From: Glandiceps talaboti
Taxonomy: Eukaryota > Hemichordata > Enteropneusta > Spengelidae
Reading direction: 5' to 3'
Assembly: GCF_964340395.1 (NCBI RefSeq)
Contig: NC_135553.1
Coordinates: 15,836,001 to 15,900,000, forward strand
Length of the DNA: 64,000 bases
In this document: positions 47,252 to 62,900 of the stretch, piece after piece
Layout: the number at the start of each line of letters is the position of its first letter
Position numbering within the stretch: position 1 is the first letter of the stretch
Program-made: the position numbers and the translations under genes
Notes under the pieces: model-generated
Database searches by the model: none
Told to the model about the DNA's origin: nothing
The model's input: only the letters and a program-made list of their open reading frames with translations

Positions 47252-50200
47252 GCATTGCCCAGTAACCCCCACGTCTACGACTCTAGTACGAGTGTGGGGA
47301 TTGCGACGCCGACAGACGGTTTATACAAGAAATAGAAGCAACAGCGGGTACACAACCAGTCAACGAAGATACCCGTACGGACTACAGAGAAAACGTAACT
47401 TTCATTTGGCTAGACCTGTCATTATAATATTCAATCGTCCTGCAATGTTTCAACAGTTGCGGCAGTAGGGTCGAATTTTCTCGTGAAATGTCCACAAAAT
47501 GAAAGCGTGCATGACAAGTCAGAAATTGTACTTCTGTGAATGTATGGAAATATTTATGTCTTCAGTAGGTTTTCCGTACTGACTCATGTCATGTTACAGT
47601 TATTATTGCATGTCCGTGTATTTTTTTTTGTATATCCAGAATAATTATGTACAATAATAAATTTCACTACATTTTATAACACTCTTGGTCTTCTCTCAGT
47701 CATTGAGCAAGCAAGCAAGTGAATTAATGAGATAATTAGTAAGATTACTGTAGTGTTGAAAATGTAGGTTGTATACGTTTTATCACCAATAATGTATGGA
47801 ATTCAAAATGAAACAACAAACATGACATTTCTACTACAACAGAGTAGAAAGCAATGGCACATAACTGAATGCAACATGGGGTGGGATCCAAATATTTTAT
47901 CAACTCAAGTGTCTGGTTGTATTATATATGATCGATGATTTATTAACAAAAGTCAAAACTATCTTTTATTTATGAAATTATAAGTCCGAAATCGTTTACT
48001 CTTGTACCGGACGGCGTCAGATCTAGCTACTCAATGCACTGTCCGCGCAGCGTGCGTCGACCACTTTTGTACTTATTCTTGTCTTAGCCTGTCCATTTCA
48101 TTTTGGCATGATCCTGTCAAAAAAAAAGAATAATGTTTAGGCTACTTTCTCGCCCATGCATGAAATCAATAAGTTACTCAACACAGGTGAAGTGCACTAT
48201 CAGGGAAAATGCACCGACTATCTACTCGGCTAGTCCTACACTATAGCCTACTATAGTACTTGGCGACAATTATACGTAAGTGACGTCAATGTCGGTGATA
48301 CACACATGTACGCATGGATAGGATAGGAAAGTGAGAAACACATCTAAATCAAAGGTTGAACGTTATATTTATTTATTCACCCTCCGTCTGAAATTTAGAG
48401 GTGAAATCGGCAGCAGGCGTCTGAATACTAGTTCGTGTTGACTGTATCTGATGAGCCTTCTACAAAATGCCGACATTGCGTGATATGGACCCGGGATACA
48501 GAAAGTCATCGTTGAGGGCGCATCAGACTCCCCAGCAAAATACAAACATGTCAATTCCAGTCACAGTTTGAGGTCGATTTACCTGTACATTTCCTGTTTG
48601 CCCCTTGCTAATTCTTATTGAAATGTGTATAAATACATTTATTGAATTGAATTTACATATTTTTATTGAGAATTTTAACTGACATCCTAGCCTGTGCAAC
48701 TCCCATTTGACATTTGAAATTTGGTTCAATGTGATGGTGACCTATATTTTTAAAACGTTTCTAAATTCATTTTTGTAGCAACTGTGTGGGTAGGTCGGTC
48801 GATTTGAAAAAGGTAAAAATATGATTAATCTTCTTCATGTATCTCATGCCTCTCCTTTTCCTTCTATCTTCTTTTTTTATTCCTGGTAACAAGCCCTTTC
48901 CTCGCTTCTCTACACAATTGGCATGTTCTCAGGGCCCTGCCTGAATACTAAATTTCGTCGTGAAAGAGATTCTCTGTTCGTGTCAGGTGTCGTCGCCGCC
49001 GTCATGACTGTAGATGACAACTAAGACACTTGCTTATTCTTGTTACAGAGAGCGATGTTTCACAAATATTGTGGGTGGGTATTGATTTTTTTCCTTCAAT
49101 ATTGATGTCGTAGCTGAAACTTTGGGGTGGGTCGGGTAATGTGAAAGAAAAAAAATAGGGTTACCCTGATTTTACTCAAAATAAGACACATCGATCGCTT
49201 CGTTCTGTGCCAGTATGGTTCCTTCCTTTTGGCATAACAAATTCATTTGTATGCAATGTTGTTTGTCCATCCATCCATCCATCCATCTATCCATCCCTAT
49301 GTTCGTCCGTCTTTCATCAACAAAGTTTTCTTACATGCGGTAAAGTGCTAAGGCCAAAAACAAATTGCGTGTTTCCGATAATCCGACCGACCCTACTGTA
49401 AGCCTCCGACCCTAAACATTAACACCATAAAATCTAAAATCAAATCCCGACCTACTTACCCTATTTTCTGAGGCCATGTTATCAGAAACATACAATTATT
49501 TTGTTATTATCCAATATCATACACGAACAAAATCGCAAAATTTCTGAGATATATGACTTCCTAGTTGAAGATCCGAATTTTTGCACGCAATAGAATACAA
49601 GTTGTGAGTCGTGTACCGGTACTTTCTTATTTTATTACCAAATAGTGTAAGTATTACACACAATGAAAGTTTTATTCAGAAATAATTCTTTCGTTCAGCA
49701 GCATCAAACAAACACACACACACACGAACAAACACACACACACGAACAAACAAACAAACAAACAAACAAACAAACAAAACCAAAAAAAAAAAAAATTCAA
49801 AATGCGCGTCATAATTTATTCAACGTTTTAGACATACACAGTACGTTGTATACGTACGCGTATTAAGTTTACAAATGTTTACAAATATTACACATAGCCA
49901 AACTTTTATTCACATATACTTTCTTCGTTCAATACTAAACAAATTAATTTCAAAACTTAAAAACAACAACTATCGCTGGAATTTATTGAACGGTTTAGAC
50001 ATAAATGCAATGTACACAAATGTCGACAATTAATGTATTTTTGCCAGGTTGGATATATCATAGTTCGTGAAAAAAGGATTGTTCAAAATCAACCACAGAT
50101 AGGCAGTACATTTGTGTGATCGACTTGGATGCTCCGTTATACTGTCTTTAATTCGACGTGTTAATGATTACGTTTGTAGTACCAATATCGTAGAAAGGCA

Positions 50201-50279
50201 TTTTTATCTCTCGTAATTAGGAGGGGTAGTGTAGGGGTGGTGGGATTCTGTGTATGTATGTATGTATGTATGTATGTAT

Positions 50280-51013
50280 TTATACGTCACCTGTCACCAA
50301 TCTCGCATTCTGATTGGTCGAGAGCCCTGCAGATACACAGGCGTATTTTTCACCAACAGCCGTATTTTTGCTTGTTGTATCACGTGATCACTGCACGTCC
50401 CCTTGTAAACAAATCTAGCAGACAACTAGAAATACAGCTATAACCAGCATTTCCAATGCCAAATTTGTTGTCAACCGAACAAAATATCACCGTTGTATAA
50501 ATTGGAACAAGTCTTTGAACTGTACTTTTCATGTTACAGGGAAAAAGCCAAAACTTCCACACAGAACGGCGAAAGTCCAGTGACGGCGAACTCGCGGTCC
50601 TCACGCGATCGTAAACATGAATTCCTAAATTTATGAAGGATATGAAAATTACCACCACAGAGGGTGCAGTTTTTGCCTAACTAGAACAAGAAAGCATATC
50701 ACGAACATTTTTGTACATTTAATGGAATACAGTACGCAAAACAAAGACGCACTCATTTTTCAGCTGATGGTTATAAGTTTGAATATATCGCTGAGTGATA
50801 TGCAAATAATAAACATTACGTCATACTACTGAGCAAACGCGCACTCTGATTGGATGATAAAGTTAAGGCTGACGTGTAAACAACCGCATTGCAGTTATCG
50901 GAGTGGTGCATGATACTACGCTCAACAGTATAACGCGGAAGTGATTTTATTTTTAAATGAAACAGCATTTTTAGACATTCAAAAATTAATTCATCGTCGC
51001 AGGTGACGTATAA
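50280..51013. mobile_element. 734-bp DNA-transposon-like element, copy 2
   Basis: Same element as 43487-44220, carried along by the segmental duplication; same 14-bp ends and GTAT flanks. Confidence 0.75.
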
Positions 51014-51014
51014 G

Positions 51015-51156
51015 TATGTTATTTGCCAAATACTGTTCCACATCTTGCTGCTCGAGTTAATTTTTCCGGTATAACGGCTCGCCTCCGGCTCTCCGTTATT
51101 ACCGGAAAAATTACCTCTCGCAGCAAGATATGGAACGGTATTTGGCAAATAACATA
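51015..51156. repeat. 142-bp hairpin palindrome, copy 2
   Basis: Copy of the hairpin at 44222-44363, with both arms preserved. Confidence 0.9.
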
Positions 51157-51160
51157 AACT

Positions 51161-51256
51161 TATGTATGTATGTATGTATGTATGTATGTATGTATGTATG
51201 TATGTATGTATGTATGTATGTATATGTATGTATGTATATGTATGCGTGTGTGTGTA

Positions 51257-51306
<50 letters not shown>

Positions 51307-51310
51307 CGTG
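51161..51310. repeat. (TATG)n-(TG)n microsatellite in copy 2
   Basis: Shorter TATG part and longer TG part than in copy 1. Confidence 0.97.
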
Positions 51311-51628
51311 TCTATGTGTGTCTTTGTGTCTGTCTGCCTACATGTATATAAGATATATCCAAAACCACTTGGCTGAACCTCTTCTAGTCATCACTTAAAG
51401 CTTGGTGCACAAACTTGTTACAATTATCGCATGAACCAAAGATCAGATCACAGGTAAAACCTGTGCATATTACTTAGCGTTATTAGCATATTTTTGGGCC
51501 AAATGTGACTATGATGCTCTGTTTTCGGCAAGAGTGTTTTGTTCGACAAATCTAAAACTTGTTTCAGACATGTTATTTATCATAATGTTCGGCTAATTAA
51601 TATAATTTTGCCAATTCGACAATTTCTA

Positions 51629-53925
<2,297 letters not shown>

Positions 53926-54260
53926 ATACGTTACATTTTAACTTAATGAAATATATTCAAAAGCCCATATTTAAGTTGTTCGCACTTCTTTCACTTGATT
54001 CAAGTTATTGTAACACTTTGAAGGGATTTAATGACAGAGGCAGGCTATGGCTGAATGAGCATATAAATTGAAATATACCAGAAAGAGTTTATAACGTGGG
54101 GAAACTATCCGTCAAATTTAACTTTATGTTTCGTTGACAAGTCGTTATTGATAAAACGTACACCCAACCAATCATACTGAAGGGAAATTTGCCCTGGTTT
54201 ACACAACAGCGCCAGGTAGAAGGTACGAACCGTCGGAAACAAAGCCGAGAATTTCAGCTG
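53926..54260. other. flank between the duplication and the next gene
   Basis: No repeat or exon is supported. It should contain the promoter region of the gene starting at 54261. Confidence 0.4.
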
Positions 54261-56873
54261 ATGATGGCAAGATATGGGACGGTAAGTATCAAAATATATT
54301 TTCCAAGATGTGAATTCAATTGTAAAAAAAATACAATGCAACAGTAGTGTTCGATTCGACAAAGAATAAGCCAACTCAACTGGACGGTTTACTTTCTTAC
54401 ATTTTGAATCACAAGGACAGAAAGAGTTCCGTTTATTTCTAATTTATTGAAGCTATGAATAATGCATATTTACATGTTCGTGGTTGATTTTATTTACGAA
54501 ACAATGTCCGTACCAATGGGAAGAGTACACTCCACATCATACCCCGAACTTCACCAAAACCTGTAGTTTACATATTAGCATGTACAGTGTGTTATCTTAG
54601 AATGGAAAGAACATATTCAGTATTCGTACAAAGTATACAAAGTGCGCATTTAAACCATTATCTTACTGGTACCAGTCTCTTGGGAGATTTGTATCTAGGA
54701 ATATTCTTTTTTTAACTAGACCACATTTTCCTTCCGAAAATTTGAAATGTGGTCAACTTTTAAAATACTTTTTATCAGTCACTAATAGCCTCCCAAGGGA
54801 CTGGTGTCAGTCACTAGCGCTCAGATGTTATCGATCTGAAATGTGGTTACTAATCAGCGAACAAAGAGAGAATGATAGGCAGGTGCACATATATATTACT
54901 CTTAGCCAACGAGAGGGTACTAATACTACTGTGACTATATAATATACAGACAACGATATCATATGGTCTCATTACTATTGAAATGAAAATTATTACAATA
55001 TTTGGTACAGTAATGTGACTAGTTCAGAAAATATTGCTAAATCTAATAAAACCGAGTACAAAAAACGTTGAAATAAGTGATGAACGGGTGTGGCAACCTG
55101 TACTACTCACAAAGTGCGACCTGAAGGGACCATTCAGTAATTACAAGGAGGAGAGCAGGGGAAATCAACCCCAGTCTGTGGCATAAAATGTGACTCTCCC
55201 CTTGTCCATATATTGTGCTGAAAGGTGGTGTGACCCGCCCTCAATTTCCTTTCTCTATAATATGACCTTCCCCATTTCAAATATTTCAATGAAAAACAGT
55301 TTTAACATCATCTGAGATGTTATTGTCTGTGTAAGATTGGTAGTCAGGAGGTCCTGGGTTCAAATCCCATTAGAGCCGGAATGTTTCAGTAGAAAAGATC
55401 CCAATACATTGATAGTTTTTAAATGGCTCAGCTGAAGGCTTTAGGAACGCCCAAAGACTAGATGTGCAAACAAACTGACAACCTTATCAGGACAGAGGTC
55501 AACATCTCCACTCCACCACATTATCCCCAATATCTTGCCACGCTGTTCCCTCTTTACTACTGTGACACCTCGACCCGCCCCTCTCCTCACACCACAACTA
55601 ACAGTTAATTCTGAAAAATCAGTGCATTTCACTGATATTACTGTACAATGGTGGCAGTGGTGGGATGTCGTAGCAGTAGGTATTTGGAACCGGTGGCAGT
55701 GGTGGGATCAGGCCAAAATCACAAAATAATGAAAAGTTAGATAAAAGAAATGAGTCAAAGTAAAATGTGACCCTCCCCTAATTTCCATTTTCTAAATATG
55801 GTCCTCCTCAAGGGCCGATTTGTAAAAAAATGACCCTCCCCCATTCCCCAAGCCCTCCCTTTAATACTGAAAGCTCCCTAAATGTCCCTTTGTCTTGTGT
55901 CACGTCGGAGCACGGACTTGGAACTGCAGGTAGACTACGTGAAACAAACTGTAGATGACTGCACACACTGACTGTTACTCCCCATGCAGGACTGTAACAG
56001 CATATTAAAGAGTTACATGTAGATGTCACTAAACAAATTGTTGAGAGTCCATAATTGGCACTATGGTCTGTGTTACACTGGATAGAATGAATTCGTTATC
56101 ACATTCATTTCCATTACATTTTATAGCCACCAGGCAAGCTACATTATGTATGTTAATTCAAAAGATGTATATAACCGCCAACTCAGCCATCTCGTAGTCT
56201 TAATATGTTAATTTACAAATAACTTACATATTAACATACTGTTGAAACAATACAATTGACTTGAATTGTTCTGATATGCTCTACAGGTGGATTACCCACT
56301 GGACGTAGTCTGTGAGCCATACAGGTACCAATTGCCGAAAAGACCGTCAATAAAAGGGACGGAATGTGAGTATTAATTTCAGTTCATTTTTGGCAATATG
56401 GACCTATCTTGAAAACAGAACAAAAATTCTAATGATTACTAAGCTTATTATGTAGGAGTTTATAAGTAAGTTTCCTCACCTGATGATACTCTGTGAAAGT
56501 GGCCATAAATATGAGGATTGGTAAATTATTTTGGATTTTTAATTTATAAAACAATTTTTTCGTGGATTCCTACTTGTAAAATCAATATGAAATAACATGT
56601 ACCAAGTCATTGTTTGTAATTCAATAAATGGCACAAGATTTTACACATTTTAAAAATAGGTTTTTGCAATATATAGAGTTACAAACACAGACTTTGTCTA
56701 CGTTGTTTCAAATTGATTTTTCAAGTAGGAAGCTATGATAATATTGTTTTATAAATTAAGAATCCAAAATAAATGACCAATCCTCATCCATGTGGTCACT
56801 TTAACAGGACCGGGAACAGTATGAACGATATTTAGAATTGTTGGGGTTGAGTTATGTTGTGACCATTGAATTG

Positions 56874-56934
<61 letters not shown>

Positions 56935-59900
56935 CGCGCGCGCGCGCGCGTGTGTGTGTGTGTGTATGTGGTACTTTTAAATCTTTTCTAAAAGTACTGA
57001 AACTTGAAAATATGTCAGTGTTTTGCAAGGTATTGATAAAATTGAAGGTCCTAGGTAAAAACGAATTTTTCCTTTGAGTAGAATTAAAACGTGCCATTTT
57101 AAATGTGTAGTGGGAACGGAGATTCCTGGAGGGCACATGAAACGGAACATTGGCAACAATATACATTGAGTTAAAAGAGCCATTTAAGCATTTATATAAA
57201 AAGACTGCATCCAGCAATTTCCTAGGACATTGAAGACTTTGATTATTAAAATACTGACAAAGATTACTGTTATCGAGGTTTACTCCTTTACCAGGGAACG
57301 ATTTTCCAAAATAAAGGTAGTTGAGGAATTTATGCTGGACTCTTTCAATTTTAGTGATTAAATACTTCTGATGGGGTGACCAAACTTGTGGACAATACTC
57401 TAGTTGACTCCGTACAAGCGATTTATATAAATTAATGATGCAAGCACTGTCAAGGAAATACTTGCAGGTACGCTTTATCAAACCAATTAGCCTGTAAGTC
57501 TTTTTGACGATGTCATTGAAAGCATTAGCTATGTCCTGGGTAGACTCAGCTATCTGTTTATTGTATACATGACGTGTAATGGAAAACCTTTGTTGCTACG
57601 TTTATTGTTCGCAAATGACCAGAAACGTTCGCGTTTGATATTATTACTGATGGAGTTATGAATATCGATGATGTAATCACTGAAGACCGCCTTTTGCAAC
57701 GACTTGAATTCAGCTCTGAGGCGAGAGAAGTGGTCATAGTCCTCCTGTTGACTGGTTTTACGGAACTTGAGCCGTGCGTCTTCTTTCTGTTTAAGTAAAA
57801 TGATAATATCACGGGTGTACCAAACAGGATATCTTCGTTTCCTGACTTTTACCTTAGGTATACTGTTATTGATAGCTCCGAATAAGAGATCGTAAAATGT
57901 CTCGACACTATTGTCCACATTTAGCGGACCAAGTATACTACCCCATGGTAACAAACTCAATTGTGTGTTCAAATGTTCAAAGTCGGCCTTCTTAAAATTA
58001 TAGACAAATCGATCAAGTAGTGTCACACACCTTTATCAAAAGCTGAGTGATCAGAGTTAACAGCTGGCATGGTTCAGTAAGACAAACTTCAAGGCTGGCA
58101 TATATCGTTGCAGCAAATTAGATCAAGTACTTTGGAATTGCAGGTGTTATTAGTGTTAAATTGCAATAAGTTCTGTTCAGAGAGAATCTAAAAAAAACCG
58201 ACCAGATTTGTTGGAGCTCCACTGTCAGAGTTCAGCAAATGAATCTCCATTATTTATATTCCAGTAGATATCCGGTAAATTAAAGTCACCACAGACAAGA
58301 ACAACATCACCTGGTTTAGGAGTTGAATTGATACGATCTAACGACATGTCAAAGTCATTCATTGTACATTCTTTGGTGTCAGGTGGGAGGTATACAGTCA
58401 CAAGAAAGAGACTATGACATTTCAATTTAATCTGAACCCAATCTTTGGTATCAGGTGGGAGGTATACAGTCACAAGAAAGAGACTATGACATTTCAATTT
58501 AATCTGAACCCAATCTTTGGTATCAGGTGGGAGGTATACAGTCACAAGAAAGAGACTGTGACATTTCAATTTAATCTGAACCCAATCTTTGGTATCAGGT
58601 GGGAGGTATACAGTCACAAGAAAGAGACTATGACATTTCAATTTATTCTGAACCCAATCTTTGGTATCACGTGGGAGGTATACAGTCACAAGAAAGAGAC
58701 TGTGACATTTCAATTTAATCTGAACCCAATCTTTGGTATCAGGTGGGAGGTATACAGTCACAAGAAAGAGACTATGACATTTCAATTTAATCTGAACCCA
58801 ATCTTTGGTATCACGTGGGAGGTATACAGTCACAAGAAAGAGACTGTGACATTTCAATTTAATCTGAACCCAATCTTTGGTATCAGGTGGGAGATATACA
58901 GTCAAAAGAAAGAGACTATGACATTTCAATTTAATCTGAACCCAATCTTTGGTGTCAGGTGGGAGGTATACACTCACAAGAAAGAGACTATGACATTTCA
59001 ATTTAATCTGAACCCAATCTTTGGTATCAGGTGGGAGGTATACAGTCACAAGAAAGAGACTGTGACATTTCATATTTAATCTGAACCCAATCTTTGGTAT
59101 CAGGTGGGAGGTATACAGTCACAAGAAAGAGACTGTGACATTTCAATTTAATCTGAACCCAATCTTTGGTATCAGGTGGGAGGTATACAGTCACAAGAAA
59201 GAGACTGTGACATTTCAATTTAATCTGAACCCAATCTTTGGTATCAGGTGGGAGGTATACAGTCAAAAGAAAGAGACTATGACATTTCAATTTAATCTGA
59301 ACCCAATCTTTGTTATCAGGTGGGAGGTATACAGTCACAAGAAAGAGACTGTGACGTTTCAATTTAATCTGAACCCAATCTTTGGTATCAGGTGGGAGGT
59401 ATACAGTCAAAAGAAAGAGACTATGACATTTCAATTTAATCTGAACCCAATCTTTGTTATCAGGTGGGAGGTATACAGTCACAAGAAAGCGACTGTGACG
59501 TTTCAATTTAATCTGAACCCAATCTTTGGTATCAGGTGGGAGGTATACAGTCACAAGAAAGAGACTATGACATTTCAATTTAATCTGAACCCAATCTTTG
59601 GTATCAGGTGGGAGGTATACAGTCAAAAGAAAGAGACTATGACATTTCAATTTAATCTGAACCCAATCTTAGTTATCAGGTGGGAGGTATACAGTCACAA
59701 GAAAGAGACTGTGACATTTCAATTTAATCTGAACCCAATCTTTGGTATCAGGTGGGAGGTATACAGTCACAAGAAAGAGACTGTGACATTTCAATTTAAT
59801 CTGAACCCAATCTTTGGTATCAGGTGGGAGGTATACAGTCACAAGAAAGAGACTATGACATTTCAATTTAATCTGAACCCAATCTTTGTTATCAGGTGGG

Positions 59901-62900
59901 AGGTATACAGTCAAAAGAAAGAGACTATGACATTTCAATTTAATCTGAACTCAATCTTTGGTATCAGGTGGGAGGTATACAGTCAAAAGAAAGAGACTGT
60001 GACGTTTCAATTTAATCTGAACCCAATCTTTGGTATCAGGTGGGAGGTATACAGTCACAAGAAAGAGACTATGACATTTCAATTTAATCTGAACCCAATC
60101 TTTGGTGTCAGGTGGGAGGTATACAGTCAAAAGAAAGAGACTGTGACATTTCAATTTAATCTGAACCCAATCTTTGGTGTCAGGTGGGAGGTATACAGTC
60201 ACAAGAAAGAGACTGTGACATTTCAATTTAATCTGAACCCAATCTTTGGTATCAGGTGGGAGGTATACAGTCACAAGAAAGAGACTGTGACATTTCAATT
60301 TAATCTGAACCCAATCTTTGGTATCAGGTGGGAGGTATACAGTCACAAGAAAGAGACTATGACATTTCAATTTAATCTGAACCCAATCTTTGGTATCAGG
60401 TGGGAGGTATACAGTCAAAAGAAAGAGACTGTGACATTTCAATTTAATCTGAACCCAATCTTTGGTATAAGGTGGGAGGTATACAGTCACAAGAAAGAGA
60501 CTATGACATTTCAATTTAATCTGAACCCAATCTTTGGTATCAGGTGGGAGGTATACAGTCAAAAGAAAGAGACTGTGACATTTCAATTTAATCTGAACCC
60601 AATCTTTGGTATCAGGTGGGAGGTATACAGTCACAAGAAAGAGACTATGACATTTCAATTTAATCTGAACCCAATCTTTGTTATCAGGTGGGAGGTATAC
60701 AGTCAAAAGAAAGAGACTATGACATTTCAATTTAATCTGAACCCAATCTTTGGTATCAGGTGGGAGGGATACAGTCAAAAGAAAGAGACTGTGACGTTTC
60801 AATTTAATCTGAACCCAATATTTGGTACCAGGTGGGAGGTATACAGTCACAAGAAAGAGACTATGACATTTCAATTTAATCTGAACCCAATCTTTGGTAT
60901 CAGGTGGGAGGTATACAGTCAAAAGAAAGAGACTGTGACATTTCAATTTAATCTGAACCCAATCTTTGGTATCAGGTGGGAGGTATACAGTCACAAGAAA
61001 GAGACTATGACATTTCAATTTAATCTGAACCCAATCTTTGGTATCAGGTGGGAGGTATACAGTCACAAGAAAGAGACTGTGACATTTCAATTTAATCTGA
61101 ACCCAATCTTTGGTATCAGGTGGGAGGTATACAGTCACAAGAAAGAGACTGTGACATTTCAATTTAATCTGAACCCAATCTTTGGTATCAGGTGGGAGGT
61201 ATACAGTCAAAAGAAAGAGACTGTGACATTTCAATTTAATCTGAACCCAATCTTGGTATCAGGTGGGAGGTATACACTCACAAGAAAGAGACTATGACAT
61301 TTCAATTTAATCTGAACCCAAATGATTTCCATATCAGTTTCAAGGTCAGGTCTTCTTGTAGCGACTATGTCATCTTTCAAGGCTACTAAAACACTACCAC
61401 CACGATATTTATTACTAGTTGTGGTTTCCCTATCTCTTCGGTAGTCTCTGAAGTGACTGTCCAATATTTCAGTATCAAAAATTGTTGAATTTAACCAAGT
61501 CTCAGTGATTGAAATAATGTCCCAAGTATAGTCACTGAAATACACATTAAACTCTTGAAGTTTATTAGCGATACTACGGACATTTTGATAATAAAGTCTA
61601 ATGTTAGGTGATCTGTTTCCCTGGGCAACAGGTGTATGCTCTATCCATTCACCGAGAATGTTCGCTAAATTCGCATAGTCGCAAGCGTTTGAAGTGTTCG
61701 ATAAATTAGCGACAAGGGGAACGGGGTCTGTGGTACTGTGAGTAGAAATATTCAGTTCAGCGAAAATGATTCCGAAGGATTTGTCAAGCTACAGCTTCGT
61801 GACGTAAACAAGATGATTCGAATCATATCAAACCTCTAAATAAGAAATCATGGTATTATTCAATAATCAAATCTAGAGCACACTGCATTCCTCTGAATTG
61901 TGTATTTCTTTTTCTACACTGACGTGAATAAAAATATGACATCATTTGCAGACTATGCACACGTAAAAGAAATATTACAATGCTTGTTTAAATATGCAAA
62001 TTCTCTTTTTATCTCTGACAGACGAAACAACTACGTTTGGGAAGAAATCGTTCACAGGTAAGTAATAAATCATTGTCGAACTTCAAGTCAACTTCAGGTC
62101 AATGGTGATTATTTAAAAGGGGAAAGTTGGAAAAGAACAAACCAAATGTTTTTATCGTACCATCAAAATTGATAGTCAGACCGAATTAACTACTAACTGA
62201 CGGTATTAATGAGGCCAAAATATAGAAAGTTCCTTATCCACTCATTTGGAAATTCATACATTAGGTTAATACATTAATCTGTCATCCATCCGTTTGCTTG
62301 TTTAGTTCATTCGTTCGTCCGGCCGTCCGTTTCTTTGTCTCTTTATGTTTGAATGTGATATATTCCCCTCCTTGTTTCCTCAGCCATCTACTTGCTACTT
62401 ATCTACATACTTACCTACCTACCTACTAATTTTTACTTATTATTTGTGATACCAAACCATAATATCAATAGTTCTGGCGGTCATTTGAATAAGGTCTAGG
62501 TAAGTAGGTAGGTAGGTTAAAATATATTAAAGGTCGATATATTTTCTTGGGTTTTGTTTCAGTGCAGTATGCCGAGCCCTTAGTATCAATTCTAGGACGT
62601 TCAGTAACACGCTCAAAGTTGAAAAACAACGACATGCAAATACACGTGACGAGTGTGAAATGTAAGTATTTTTCAAATGTTATAAAGAAAATAGATGCCA
62701 GACGAACAATTTCAGTAATCTCGTCTACGCAGATGCCATTTTCTATGTGTAGATACTGATTGAGTCAATAGGATATAAGTGTAATTGTATACAAGTTTTA
62801 ATATGAACAACTAAGTTATCGCATATCGCAATTGTTTCCATACTTTGAACTTAAAGTGGCCATATGGACGAGAATTGGGTATTTATTTTGGATTTTAAAT

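Larger units (their letters stand above)
44880..51628. repeat. segmental duplication, copy 2
   Basis: Direct repeat of copy 1, about 6.75 kb. From about 48540 to its end it is nearly identical to copy 1 from about 41730 on. Its first 1.3 kb (44880-46180) instead matches copy 3 best, and 46210-47700 matches copy 1 best. Microsatellite lengths differ, and the GA array is missing at about 46160. Confidence 0.9.
54282..56286. other. intron 1 of the 54261 gene
   Basis: About 2 kb. It contains a foldback at 54665-54811 and a tRNA-like B-box near 55357. No other exon is supported. Confidence 0.45.

Noticed and set aside
55325-55382. A functional tRNA gene
   Set aside because: Only a B-box-like GGTTCAAATCC is present; no acceptor stem, D-arm or A-box could be formed.
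59135-61297. 720-codon plus-strand ORF made of 24-residue repeats (TFQFNLNPIFGIRWEVYS type)
   Set aside because: It is the antisense reading of the LINE-derived minisatellite. The open frame follows from a unit length divisible by three and has no start context or family similarity.
58372-61321. CRISPR-like array of regular repeats
   Set aside because: Units are tandem with no unique spacers, the host is eukaryotic, and the unit is explained as a LINE endonuclease segment.
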